This document shows, in pieces, positions 31,463 to 38,680 of a stretch of DNA of 64,000 nt. The stretch's first letter is position 1; the number at the start of each line of letters is the position of its first letter. Both the position numbers and the translations under genes were made by a program. Where the stretch lies: positions 25,167 through 89,166 of IMG/VR virus record IMGVR_UViG_3300009320_000007, one strand, 5' to 3'. Under the pieces are notes generated by a model, which saw only the letters and a list, made by a program, of their open reading frames with translations, was not told the DNA's origin and did no database searches. The stretch is from a virus.

Positions 31463-31747
31463 ATGCTTGTAACCTACGTGTCACACAAGACCCAGGTAGG
31501 GTGGGGAGACTACGAGCTGGACGAGCTCGACGCCGTCCGCATCGAAGTAGCCAACCAGGGCGACCCCCTCCTCGGGGCCGTTCTCCTACTTGACAAGGCC
31601 GAAGCAATCCAGCTACTGGGGGACCTGGTAGTGACGCTGCTGAGGGACGAAGCAGGGACGCTCCCCCCGGCGCAGAACCTGCGGGAACTCGCCCACCACA
31701 GCCAGCTGTTCCGGGACCTCCTCGCAATGCTGCGGGGGCACCGATGA
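31463..31747 (+). CDS. hypothetical protein
   Basis: 94 aa starting MLVTYVS with TGGAGG ahead. The pattern VRIEVANQ...LLLDKAEAIQLLGDLVVTLL resembles VVSNP...LTLPEATQLHREITDAL in the next protein, suggesting distant tandem paralogues. The C-terminal helix is Leu/Arg-rich. First gene of the 31-35 kb rightward cluster. Confidence 0.8.
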   Translation: MLVTYVSHKTQVGWGDYELDELDAVRIEVANQGDPLLGAVLLLDKAEAIQLLGDLVVTLLRDEAGTLPPAQNLRELAHHSQLFRDLLAMLRGHR

Positions 31748-31956
31748 AGCTCATACAGAGCCACCGCCCACTGGACACGCACGCCACGATCTACGCCGCC
31801 CCCACTGAAGTAGACGAAGGAAGACTGCCTCCCGAGATCTGCCTTGTGGTGAGCAACCCCCACTCGCAACTCACGAAGGTCATGATCTATCTGACTCTAC
31901 CGGAGGCTACCCAACTGCACAGGGAAATAACCGACGCTCTGGAGGCGGCGCAATGA
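31744..31956 (+). CDS. hypothetical protein, related to upstream gene
   Basis: 70 aa; ATG overlaps the upstream stop by four bases. A strand (ICLVVSNPHS) and a helix (EATQLHREITDALEAA) parallel the preceding protein. Function unknown. Confidence 0.75.
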   Translation: MKLIQSHRPLDTHATIYAAPTEVDEGRLPPEICLVVSNPHSQLTKVMIYLTLPEATQLHREITDALEAAQ

Positions 31957-32339
31957 AGACCAACGACGTCAGCTGCACCAAGCGGAGCATCCGCAAGCAC
32001 TGGGACACCGGCGCCGGCCACCTGCTGTTCCGGGTGGACCGGGAGGACCAACACGTCTCCCTGCGGGTGGACTACCACAGCGTCACGGACCCCTACCAGG
32101 ACTCCCGGCCTCGGGACTACCCCACCATGCCCCTGCTGGCCATGGACGCCCACTTCGCCCTCTGCCTGAACGGCACCCCGATAGGGTTCATCGGGCAATC
32201 GTGCTCCGTGCAGCAGTGGCGGGACGGGAAGAAGCCAACCTACTACCCACTCTGCAACGAGCACGTCGCCGTGTTGCTCCACCGTCCGCCGGAGCACATA
32301 CTGAACTTCCTGGCGGGCAAACTGAGAAAGGAGGAATAG
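31953..32339 (+). CDS. hypothetical protein
   Basis: 128 aa; ATG overlaps the upstream stop. Strand-rich core (HLLFRVDREDQHVSLRVDYH) followed by a helical C-terminus (HILNFLAGKLRKEE). Three cysteines (SC, LC, LCNEH). No family recognised. Confidence 0.8.
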   Translation: MKTNDVSCTKRSIRKHWDTGAGHLLFRVDREDQHVSLRVDYHSVTDPYQDSRPRDYPTMPLLAMDAHFALCLNGTPIGFIGQSCSVQQWRDGKKPTYYPLCNEHVAVLLHRPPEHILNFLAGKLRKEE

Positions 32340-32342
32340 CCA

Positions 32343-32528
32343 ATGGCTACGATCTACAACTACTTCGTTCAGCGGCGCTTCGGCAGGTACTGGGGCTATC
32401 CGGCTCTGGTCAAGCCTTCGGAGTTCATGCACCAACTGACGGAGAAGGAACAGGGGCAACTCCGATCCGGCGAAGCCGTAGAGAAGGAAAACAACCGCTT
32501 CACCGCCGAGCCAGGGGGAATGTTGTGA
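32343..32528 (+). CDS. small hypothetical protein
   Basis: 61 aa, AAGGAGG eight bases before the ATG. N-terminal aromatic-rich stretch (TIYNYFVQRRFGRYWGY), then a Glu/Gln-rich helix. Its stop TGA shares one base with the next ATG (TGATG), upstream of the PolA-motif protein. Function unknown. Confidence 0.7.
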   Translation: MATIYNYFVQRRFGRYWGYPALVKPSEFMHQLTEKEQGQLRSGEAVEKENNRFTAEPGGML

Positions 32529-33022
32529 TGAGCAACGACATCCACCGTAAGACGGCCGCCGAACTCTTCGGGATTCCGGAAGAGGAAGTCACCGAAAAGC
32601 AACGCCAGCTGGCAAAGACCCTTAGCTGCTGGAGGCTCTATGGAGCCCGCAGCAAATTCGGAGTAAAGGCGGGCAGAGAGCCGATGTCCCGCAAAAGCGC
32701 CCGCCGCTGCCCACTCTGCGAAGCGGAGGTAACCCCCGAAGAGGGCAAACCAGCAGCACGGCTCCTTTCCAGCATCCCCCTCAGGGACACCGAAGTACTC
32801 GAGAGTCTACCTGACGTCCCCCTTAGCGAAACGGGGGAAACGCTCAGGATGTCCCTTACCGGGCGTCCACGCGCCTCGGAACCAGCTCTCCAGAACATCC
32901 CCATCCGGACGGAGGAGGGCAGGAGGATACGGGAAGCCTTCGTGCCCGGCACCCCCGACCAGGGGCGGGAGGAGGAAGGCCCAAATGACTCCAAGCCGGG
33001 AAAGAAAAAGGGAGGGGGGTAA
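32528..33022 (+). CDS. protein made of two family A DNA polymerase motifs in swapped order
   Basis: 164 aa. Residues 4-45 (DIHRKTAAELFG...VTEKQRQLAK...YG...FG) match the segment of DNA polymerase I running from after motif A into the O-helix (motif B), keeping the Arg, Lys and Tyr-Gly positions. Residues 111-138 (TGR..S.P.LQNIPIR, EEGRRIREAF) match the motif that normally lies before motif A. In real polymerases the second block precedes the first, with the catalytic Asp segment (DYSQIELR-type) between them. Here the order is reversed and that segment is missing. A CPLC pair (61-64) and a basic tail complete it. It cannot polymerise DNA alone. Its role is unknown. Confidence 0.85.
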   Translation: MSNDIHRKTAAELFGIPEEEVTEKQRQLAKTLSCWRLYGARSKFGVKAGREPMSRKSARRCPLCEAEVTPEEGKPAARLLSSIPLRDTEVLESLPDVPLSETGETLRMSLTGRPRASEPALQNIPIRTEEGRRIREAFVPGTPDQGREEEGPNDSKPGKKKGGG

Positions 33023-33025
33023 GAC

Positions 33026-33211
33026 ATGGCGATGTACAAGATGTACTGGTGCACCAACCAGGACGGACAAATCCGCACCTTGTTGGTGCACGCAGAGTGC
33101 AAAGATGCCCCTGAGAGTTTCTTGGTCTACCCTGACGAATGGGATGTTGAACTTCGGAGGGAAGTAGAAATAGACCCGGACCCTCAAGTTGAGGGGCTAT
33201 TCGAGGTTTGA
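33026..33211 (+). CDS. small hypothetical protein
   Basis: 61 aa with GGGAGGGGGG before the ATG. Strand-rich (YKMYWCTNQDGQIRTLLVHA) with an acidic end. It lies four bases after the PolA-motif gene, so it belongs to the same transcript. Function unknown. Confidence 0.75.
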   Translation: MAMYKMYWCTNQDGQIRTLLVHAECKDAPESFLVYPDEWDVELRREVEIDPDPQVEGLFEV

Positions 33212-33220
33212 ACTACAAGC

Positions 33221-33250
33221 GCCGGCCGGGGCCTTGTGCCGGCAGGAGGG
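33221..33250 (+). promoter_or_regulatory. hairpin/SD leader element, copy 1
   Basis: A GCCGG/CCGGC stem with a nine-base loop GGCCTTGTG sits directly against AGGAGGG before the 33256 start. Near-identical copies precede 34796 and 35040. Differences among copies fall outside the 5-bp stem. Confidence 0.6.
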
Positions 33251-33255
33251 AGACG

Positions 33256-33650
33256 ATGAAGATTTTGAATCTAACGCAACATCCGGCTTCATCTGAACAG
33301 AGACAGGCGGGAGTCATTGACTTACCGCCTGAGTTGAAGCGGAAGCTGGCAGAGTTCCTGACTTTCGAGGAGCTCCCGAGAAGAAATGAAATCCGCCTTC
33401 GGGCGGAAAAGATCGCCGACTTGGCCTATGGATATATCATGGGTCAAGGGGGATGGGGCGACGCCATTATAGGTCGGGCCATGATAGGAGGAGCCCCCTA
33501 TTTAATGGCCCCCTTGAGGACGTGTTACTAAGTCTCTCAATTCGTCCTCTCTACGCGTTCTCCCGTCGGGAGAGCGTAGAAGAGACACTTCCAGATGGAA
33601 GCGTCAAAAAGGTCCAGGTGTTTCGGCACCTGGGCTTTGTGGATGCGTAA
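33256..33650 (+). pseudogene. conserved hypothetical protein interrupted by a -1 frameshift
   Basis: Frame 1 (33256-33531) reads MKILNLTQHP...AMIGGAPYLMAPL then goes out of family and stops. The continuation (IRPLYAFSRRESVEETLPDGSVKK, ending FRHLGFVDA at 33650) lies in the -1 frame. I recognise the joined sequence as one conserved bacterial/phage protein of unknown function. The junction is a run of five C at 33509-33513. Causes may be mutation, a sequencing error in the homopolymer, or programmed -1 slippage. SD and hairpin leader are intact. Confidence 0.75.
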
Positions 33651-33666
33651 AACCGGGATTATCCTA

Positions 33667-33719
33667 CCCGCACCCGGCGATCACGCTCAAAGGGTGCGGG
33701 CCACGGGGCAGGGTGCCCC
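33667..33719 (+). promoter_or_regulatory. double hairpin before the 33737 gene
   Basis: CCCGCACCC (33667-33675) pairs with GGGTGCGGG (33692-33700). A second hairpin GGGGCA/TGCCCC (33705-33719) follows next to GAGGAGG. Different sequence but the same stem-then-SD layout as the 33221 element. Confidence 0.45.
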
Positions 33720-33736
33720 AGAGGAGGAAGACATGA

Positions 33737-34135
33737 ATGAGTAGATATCGTAAGTGCGCTATCGACATCGACACCGACATTGACGTCGGCGACGCTGTAT
33801 ACGTCTCGACGTGGGAGGATGTGGGGCCAAGTCCACGTCGTCGTTTTGGTGGACGACCGACGCACAAAGGGACGGAGTGCTCCCACACGCCATACTGCAC
33901 CAACATGAGCCACGAGGCTCGGCTGCATGGCTGGCTTGGAACCACGTGCGACATCTCCCGATATGCAATCGGGGTTGGTGTTGTCGTGGCCTGTTGGCTG
34001 TCGTTTGACGGTGAGGAAATCGCCACCGTGAGGATGGCAGCGGAAGGTAGCCGTACCGAGAAGACGCTGCTGGTGAAATTGGGAGCGTATTCACGGCGCC
34101 AGTCGGGGGCTCGTGCCAACGGAGGGGACCATTGA
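33737..34135 (+). CDS. hypothetical protein
   Basis: 132 aa with GAGGAGG ten bases before the ATG. Contains Asp-rich IDIDTDIDVGDAVYV near the N-terminus, a Cys/His region (GTECSHTPYCTNMSHEA) and a hydrophobic strand (IGVGVVVACWLSF). Its DNA has fewer G/C runs than the operon genes, like others in this accessory zone. Function unknown. Confidence 0.65.
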   Translation: MSRYRKCAIDIDTDIDVGDAVYVSTWEDVGPSPRRRFGGRPTHKGTECSHTPYCTNMSHEARLHGWLGTTCDISRYAIGVGVVVACWLSFDGEEIATVRMAAEGSRTEKTLLVKLGAYSRRQSGARANGGDH

Positions 34136-34644
34136 AGTACAAGCTAGAGCTCGCAGACCAAAGCGGCACAGAGGAAACCATCCTCACTGCCGAGAATCTG
34201 GGCGAAGCTGTTGTCCTGGCCCGTAAATGGGCCCGGGCACTCTACGCCCACGTAGAAACAGATGTAGGCGAAACGGTGTGCTTGACAGTCCAGGGGCTTG
34301 CTGTAACAGGAGAGCCTACCACCGGCTTTGCCGACTATTGGACCGGGCGAATTGACGTTGGGAGTCCGGATGAAGCCTACGTCGCAGCCGATTGGGAGGC
34401 CACCTTGGAAGTAGAGGGTGGCCTTGTTGAGAATCCGGGTGTGTGGTGTCTCGGTGGGACAAAAATGACCTTTGCGACCCACCATATTCGGGACTCGGCA
34501 TACCGGCGTAAGGAGACATCTGAGTTGGGGGCGGACAACCGGGTGTGGTACTGGCACACCACTGACGGTGTGGATGTGGAATACCCCACGGCCCGAGAGC
34601 TGTTCGAGGCGCATGGGGACCTAGTGGAATCTGCGGACGAATAA
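34132..34644 (+). CDS. hypothetical protein
   Basis: 170 aa from a TTG start with GGAGGGG ahead, overlapping the upstream stop by four bases. The N-terminal pattern (KYKLELAD..GTEETILTAENLGEAVVLARKWARALYA) resembles small bacterial domains that modulate A/W-rich helices. Later strands include TVCLTVQGLAVTG. No function assigned. Confidence 0.75.
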   Translation: MKYKLELADQSGTEETILTAENLGEAVVLARKWARALYAHVETDVGETVCLTVQGLAVTGEPTTGFADYWTGRIDVGSPDEAYVAADWEATLEVEGGLVENPGVWCLGGTKMTFATHHIRDSAYRRKETSELGADNRVWYWHTTDGVDVEYPTARELFEAHGDLVESADE

Positions 34645-34674
34645 GCCGGTAAGGTACGGGCCCGACCCCCGAAT

Positions 34675-34730
34675 CAGCAAGCTCTTTCCATCGACGCCAT
34701 TGCGTCGGTATCTAGTCTAGGTGCTTGCTG
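34675..34730 (+). promoter_or_regulatory. nested intergenic hairpin
   Basis: CAGCAAGC (34675-34682) pairs with GCTTGCTG (34723-34730), enclosing CGACGC/GCGTCG (34692-34707). The RNA could be a terminator-like barrier or leader structure before the 34796 gene. No T-run follows. Confidence 0.4.
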
Positions 34731-34760
34731 GGGCACCCAGGCGCTCGGGTAAGAAAGAGT

Positions 34761-34790
34761 GCCAGCCGGGGCCTTGTACCGGCAGGAGGG
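34761..34790 (+). promoter_or_regulatory. hairpin/SD leader element, copy 2
   Basis: Same GCCGG/CCGGC stem, loop GGCCTTGTA and AGGAGGG as at 33221, before the 34796 start. Relative to copy 1 it has two substitutions, one in the base before the stem and one in the loop. Confidence 0.6.
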
Positions 34791-34795
34791 AAAAC

Positions 34796-34996
34796 ATGAT
34801 CACAGAGAAAATAGAGCAAATCCGGGCGGATGCCCAAGAGATTTTCAACCTTCCCGGTGCGGACGGTCGCTTTGCCTTCGATAGCGACCGGTGGACGGCT
34901 TCCATCGAAGCCGCCCTGTATCAGGGCGGGTATTGTCGCGGTAAGGCATTTGAGCGCCTGTTTTGGACGCTCAAGAAAGAGTACCCGAATACCTAA
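34796..34996 (+). CDS. small hypothetical protein
   Basis: 66 aa starting MITEKIE, AGGAGGG seven bases ahead. Alpha-helical at both ends with a central FAFDSDRWTASIEAALYQGG. No family recognised. Preceded by the repeated hairpin leader. Confidence 0.75.
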   Translation: MITEKIEQIRADAQEIFNLPGADGRFAFDSDRWTASIEAALYQGGYCRGKAFERLFWTLKKEYPNT

Positions 34997-35005
34997 CCAA
35001 CCAGA

Positions 35006-35035
35006 GCCGGCCGGGGCCTCGTGCCGGCAAGGAGA
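35006..35035 (+). promoter_or_regulatory. hairpin/SD leader element, copy 3
   Basis: Third copy of the GCCGG/CCGGC hairpin, here followed by AAGGAGA, before the 35040 start. The loop reads GGCCTCGTG. Confidence 0.55.
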
Positions 35036-35039
35036 AAGT

Positions 35040-35519
35040 ATGAGTAACCACACGAAAGGGCCCTGGAAGGCCCGAGATGGTATCGTCCAGGTAGTCGGGG
35101 GCGGCCCTGACTACACCTTCTACGCCCCCGGCGAATCGGCCGGAGAAATGAGAGCCAACGCTCACTTGATAGCGGTGGCACCCGAGATGTATGAGGCAGC
35201 GTCCATGGCCGCCCGATACCTGCGGCAAGCGCCGCAACCGCCCGACCGGAGGTACGAAGCGGTACTCATGGCGCTCGATAGAGCGCTCAAGAAGGCCGCA
35301 GGCAGGACGTTGCCCTCTGCTCCGTTGGGCAAGCTTCTTTGCTCCAGTGCCGGGGAACCCGGGTGCTTCTCTGAGTGTGAGCACGCTGAGGTCCACACTG
35401 AACTCCCGGCCTACCCCTGCCGAGGGGCCTACTCTTGCCCCAGCGTAGGGAGGGAAGTTCTCTGCATGCCCGTAGCAGAGACGCCTCCTGCGGATACCCC
35501 GCTCAGCCAGGAAAAGTAA
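35040..35519 (+). CDS. GPW/NAHLIA-type phage protein with Cys-rich tail
   Basis: 159 aa. The N-terminal about 60 residues (HTKGPWKARDG..., RANAHLIAVAPEMYEA) match a widespread short phage protein type of unknown function (GPW...NAxLIAxAPE). The C-terminal third is Cys-rich (CFSEC, YPCRGAYSCPS, VLCMP) and unlike that type, perhaps a fusion. GGAGA precedes the ATG at 35040. Confidence 0.8.
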   Translation: MSNHTKGPWKARDGIVQVVGGGPDYTFYAPGESAGEMRANAHLIAVAPEMYEAASMAARYLRQAPQPPDRRYEAVLMALDRALKKAAGRTLPSAPLGKLLCSSAGEPGCFSECEHAEVHTELPAYPCRGAYSCPSVGREVLCMPVAETPPADTPLSQEK

Positions 35520-35530
35520 CTGGGGGTTAC

Positions 35531-35587
35531 ATGACAAACAAGCGCAAGCCGCAACGAAGGAAAAAACAAAGGAGATGTGCCCCCTGA
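35531..35587 (+). CDS. possible 18-aa basic peptide
   Basis: A short frame of mostly Lys/Arg/Gln (MTNKRKPQRRKKQRRCAP) after GGGGG five bases upstream, ending just before a terminator. Such short basic ORFs arise by chance, so support is weak. Confidence 0.25.
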   Translation: MTNKRKPQRRKKQRRCAP

Positions 35588-35596
35588 ACGGGGGGC

Positions 35597-35616
35597 AAGG
35601 GGAGGAAACTCCCCTT
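35597..35616. terminator. terminator hairpin with GAAA loop
   Basis: AAGGGGAG (35597-35604), GAAA tetraloop and CTCCCCTT (35609-35616) form a perfect 8-bp stem followed by TTA. It lies between convergent genes and overlaps the stop of the 35616 gene, so it may serve both directions. Confidence 0.65.
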
Positions 35617-35927
35617 TAGGTTCGGGGGCTCTCCTCCGGCTCTTCGGGGACCATCATCTCTGTCTCCCCAATCTGCGCCAGCATTCGCTGGTCCTCCCTC
35701 CCCCGTTTGTACCACTGGTACTCCCCGGGCGGTATCACCCCGCCGCACTCGGCGCAGCGGTACTTGGTATCCATCGGCCGCGTCCCCTCCCTCTTCTCGA
35801 AGCGGTGAAGGGGGCAGTCGCGCAAGGCGTCAAGGTTGGCCTTGACTTCATCGTAGATCTTGCGGGCCTCCCCCGGCGGGAGGCCGGAGATGTCCTCCAG
35901 GATATCAAGGAGGGACTTCTTGCTCAT
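35616..35927 (-). CDS. zinc-motif hypothetical protein
   Basis: 103 aa; ATG overlaps the upstream stop. C38, H41, C58 and C61 (CPLH...CAEC) form a likely zinc site between an N-terminal helix (SLLDILEDISGLPPGEARK) and an acidic tail. Function unknown. Confidence 0.8.
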   Translation of the reverse strand: MSKKSLLDILEDISGLPPGEARKIYDEVKANLDALRDCPLHRFEKREGTRPMDTKYRCAECGGVIPPGEYQWYKRGREDQRMLAQIGETEMMVPEEPEESPRT

Positions 35928-36376
35928 TCGCCCAAACGGGAAAGGAGCTCCGCCCGCCTCTCGGGGGGGCTAGTGCCGATTCGCTCCGCCTCGAAGAAGA
36001 GTTGCGCCGGATTGTGCACCCGGTGCTCAGGGGCCTCAACGTAGATCCCCATGACGTAGGGAACGCCTGGGCGCCTTGACAGCTCATCAGTGAACAGGAG
36101 TTTCTTGGCCCACTCCACCTCATAAGCCATCTCCACACCGTCTTCCTCCCAGGTGAAGAAAAGGTAGGTGCCGCCGTTGTAAGGCGGCGCCACCAAGACA
36201 TAGTTTAGGGCCCCCTCATCGGCAAGCGTGAGCGCCTTCACCTCCTCCGCCGGCTTGGCGGTGAAAGTGGGGAAGGACGCCACGTACCCATCCAAGACCA
36301 GGGCGGCCAACTCCCGCTCCTCGTTCGAGTGGTGTTCATGGCTGAGTAGAATCGCCCGTGCTTCTGTTGTGTTCAT
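35924..36376 (-). CDS. hypothetical protein
   Basis: 150 aa; TGGAGG lies twelve bases before the ATG. Alpha/beta pattern (LNYVLVAPPYNGGTYLFFTW; VEMAYEVEWAKKLLF; VPYVMGIYVEAPEH) suggests a small globular fold. No motif. Coupled to 35616. Confidence 0.8.
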   Translation of the reverse strand: MNTTEARAILLSHEHHSNEERELAALVLDGYVASFPTFTAKPAEEVKALTLADEGALNYVLVAPPYNGGTYLFFTWEEDGVEMAYEVEWAKKLLFTDELSRRPGVPYVMGIYVEAPEHRVHNPAQLFFEAERIGTSPPERRAELLSRLGE

Positions 36377-36445
36377 GTCCGTAATGCCTCCATGTTAGAT
36401 GCGCTCTCGTCGACGGGCGCCTCTCAAGGGGAAACGCCTCTCTCT

Positions 36446-36742
36446 TCAGGCTCCCTCCTCGGGAGGCGGTTCCCACGACCTCACACGGGTGAAGGCTTCC
36501 CTGGGAAGCTCTCGCCACGTCGCCCCATCCTTAGCCAAGGTGGCGGAGAAGAAGTTTGTCGGTCCCGCCTCCGCCCGGCGGCCCCCCTCCCAGTCGAAAC
36601 GCTCGATCACCGACCGGGACTGCCTGACCACCAGGTCCCACCCCGGCTCGCTGATGTATCTCTTCCGGAAACTACTCAGGATGGCTACTACCGTATCGAA
36701 GTGCTCCGCCCGTTCTTTCGGCGTAAGTTCGTGCTCGCTCAT
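36446..36742 (-). CDS. hypothetical protein
   Basis: 98 aa starting MSEHELT with GGAGG ahead. A helical N-terminus (PKERAEHFDTVVAILSSF) and a C-terminal region with TNFFSATLAKDGATWRELP. No family recognised. About 70 bases follow its stop with no visible gene. Confidence 0.75.
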   Translation of the reverse strand: MSEHELTPKERAEHFDTVVAILSSFRKRYISEPGWDLVVRQSRSVIERFDWEGGRRAEAGPTNFFSATLAKDGATWRELPREAFTRVRSWEPPPEEGA

Positions 36743-36744
36743 GA

Positions 36745-37734
36745 TTACTCCTCCAGGTTGGGCGGCGCCAGGCAATCCCAATGCAAGATGTCGCCGGGAG
36801 GCCGCTTGGGGCTATCCGTGTAAGGAGGACCTACCCGGCCTTCGGCCAGCTCGGGAGGGCCGTAATTGAGGTAGTACTCAAGGCGGGTGGCGGCAGCCTG
36901 CCGCTCAACCTCCTGCACGTCCACATCCGGGGGGAGTGGTCGACACCGGCTGCGTTGGACGTCTATGATGGAGTAGTGCCGAAGGACGTCCACCATCACC
37001 CGGGCTCGGGCTTCTGTGGCCTCCCAGCACTCCTTGTAGTCCGGGTACTCCGTCTTCACCGTGCCCAATATCTCCCGCAGACGGACGTAGGCTTGGGAGA
37101 GCTCGGCCTCCGCATCCCGCATCCTGTCGAACTCCCCCTGCAAGACCCGGAGCTCCTTCTCCTTTGAACGCAAAGCGTCGGCCAAGGAGGGCTCAGTGAT
37201 AACGGCAGGCACTCTCCCCTCGCCGAGGAGGTTGGCTTCGCTGATCAGCTTCGCACACACAGAGCCCCAAAACTCCATCACCCGCATGGCGGGAAGGAAG
37301 ACCTTTTTCTGCGTACACCCCCCCGGTAACTCGTGGATCACCCCCAAGTGAGGGAGTTGCGGCGTCCTGGTCAACTCCTCCAGGTAGAGGAAGTGATTTT
37401 TCCATGTGACCTCGTAGACGTCGCACTCCCCGTCCTGCACGTTGCGGGCGATCTGCGTCACCAAAACGTTGTAGAGGGAGGAGCGGTAGTTGCGGTAGTG
37501 AGTGTCGGTGTGCGGCTCGTACCGCCACTGCGGGTGCTCCTCAAGTTCGCTGAGCGTCGCCTTCGCCTCCTTGAACTGGGGGACGGGGACCACGTAAAGA
37601 TCCAGCAGTTTCACTGCTTGCGCCGCCGCTCCGCCCTCTTCCAGGGAACCCAGAAGCAGCTCCCGCAAGTCCCGGGAGGAGGGGGACTTCCCCAACGTCT
37701 TCCGTCCGCCTCTGCCTTCTCTCTGTTCCTCCAC
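36745..37734 (-). CDS. hypothetical protein with coiled coil
   Basis: 329 aa from a GTG start with AGGAGGG ahead. A central coiled-coil-like helix (KEKELRVLQGEFDRMRDAEA) separates an N-terminal alpha/beta half with VYEVTWKNHFLYLEELTR from a C-terminal half with EYYLNYGPPELAEG. No catalytic motif. A terminator-like hairpin lies between this gene and the next upstream one. Confidence 0.8.
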   Translation of the reverse strand: MEEQREGRGGRKTLGKSPSSRDLRELLLGSLEEGGAAAQAVKLLDLYVVPVPQFKEAKATLSELEEHPQWRYEPHTDTHYRNYRSSLYNVLVTQIARNVQDGECDVYEVTWKNHFLYLEELTRTPQLPHLGVIHELPGGCTQKKVFLPAMRVMEFWGSVCAKLISEANLLGEGRVPAVITEPSLADALRSKEKELRVLQGEFDRMRDAEAELSQAYVRLREILGTVKTEYPDYKECWEATEARARVMVDVLRHYSIIDVQRSRCRPLPPDVDVQEVERQAAATRLEYYLNYGPPELAEGRVGPPYTDSPKRPPGDILHWDCLAPPNLEE

Positions 37735-37802
37735 GACTCCCTCCTATGGTCTACTGCAATGACACACACCCATATACGACGCACCGCCACGTGCCCCGAA
37801 AG

Positions 37803-37850
37803 GGGGAGCCCCTGTAGGGAGAGCGGAATCACCCCCTGCAGGGGCTCCCC
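37803..37850 (-). terminator. 12-bp terminator-like hairpin
   Basis: GGGGAGCCCCTG (37803-37814) pairs with CAGGGGCTCCCC (37839-37850). On the minus strand it follows the stop of the 37914 gene and is followed by CTTTC. It may terminate or attenuate the upstream operon before 37734. Confidence 0.5.
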
Positions 37851-37913
37851 ACTAGCGCACAACTACTTTCTACCGCACATGCCCCGACGTGTAAAGGGAA
37901 ATGTTAAACAAAG

Positions 37914-38471
37914 TTACTGCAACGACGCCATCAGTCCCTCGCGGGCCTTCAGCCAGCCTTTGCGGGCCTTGCCCCCGACAGCAAAGTCGCCGCTGCCGGA
38001 CATCCAGATGACAGCGTCCCGGAGCTCGTGAAGCAGCGCCTCCCGGCACACACTGTCCTCGAGCCCCCGCTCCCAAGCCCGGACGTTGGCCGAATCCAGG
38101 TCCAACCCCCGGGCCTGGGCGAACTTCCGGAGGAGGGTCACCAAGATGGAGGGGGAGTGCTTCTTCCCCACTTTGATGGTCTTGCCCCCGCTCAAGTAGG
38201 CAGCGAAGTCGAAGAGGGCGCCGGCGACGTCCGCGTCCCTGGTTTCCTTGGTGGTGGGGAAGAGCTTCAGGGCAGCCATAAGGGCCCCCCTGTCAATGAA
38301 GATGCGGGTTTTCCTGCTCAAAGTGCGAATGTCCACGTACCTGTCGGTGGGGGACTTGGAGGCCTCCAGGTCCCCGCCAATGTGGGACCAGCGCCGCTTC
38401 CTGGCCGCCGCCAGGCGGTCCCGGAGCTTGTCCTGGAGGATGTCCGCTACAGCGCCGAGGTTGTAGCCCAT
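37914..38471 (-). CDS. hypothetical protein
   Basis: 185 aa starting MGYNLGA with GAGGGTGGA ahead, overlapping the upstream gene by 25 bases. Helical with basic patches (LRDRLAAARKRRW; VLTLLRKFAQARG; GGKARKGWLKAREGL). No family recognised; the basic helices could bind nucleic acid. Confidence 0.8.
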   Translation of the reverse strand: MGYNLGAVADILQDKLRDRLAAARKRRWSHIGGDLEASKSPTDRYVDIRTLSRKTRIFIDRGALMAALKLFPTTKETRDADVAGALFDFAAYLSGGKTIKVGKKHSPSILVTLLRKFAQARGLDLDSANVRAWERGLEDSVCREALLHELRDAVIWMSGSGDFAVGGKARKGWLKAREGLMASLQ

Positions 38472-38680
38472 TCCACCCTCGCTACCAATGGCGCCCAGAT
38501 AACCTGGGCGACGAAGTCGATGAAGGCCCACATCTCCGGGCTCATCCTCCCTGAGGCGTAGTCTACCTCAACCTCCAGGGGATGTCCGGAATGGGCAAGG
38601 TTACTGCCGTGCAGGCGGTCGTACTCCCGCACAAAGTCCTTGTTGCCAAAGCAGTGCTGGACACACTCGGGGAAGGTCAT
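38447..38680 (-). CDS. short conserved-type protein
   Basis: 77 aa starting MTFPECV; ATG overlaps the upstream stop. The pattern F.ECV..C......FVREYDRLHG.NL....V.YASG......FI.FV..(V)W resembles short bacterial/phage proteins I have seen without known function. Function unknown. Confidence 0.75.
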   Translation of the reverse strand: MTFPECVQHCFGNKDFVREYDRLHGSNLAHSGHPLEVEVDYASGRMSPEMWAFIDFVAQVIWAPLVARVEWATTSAL

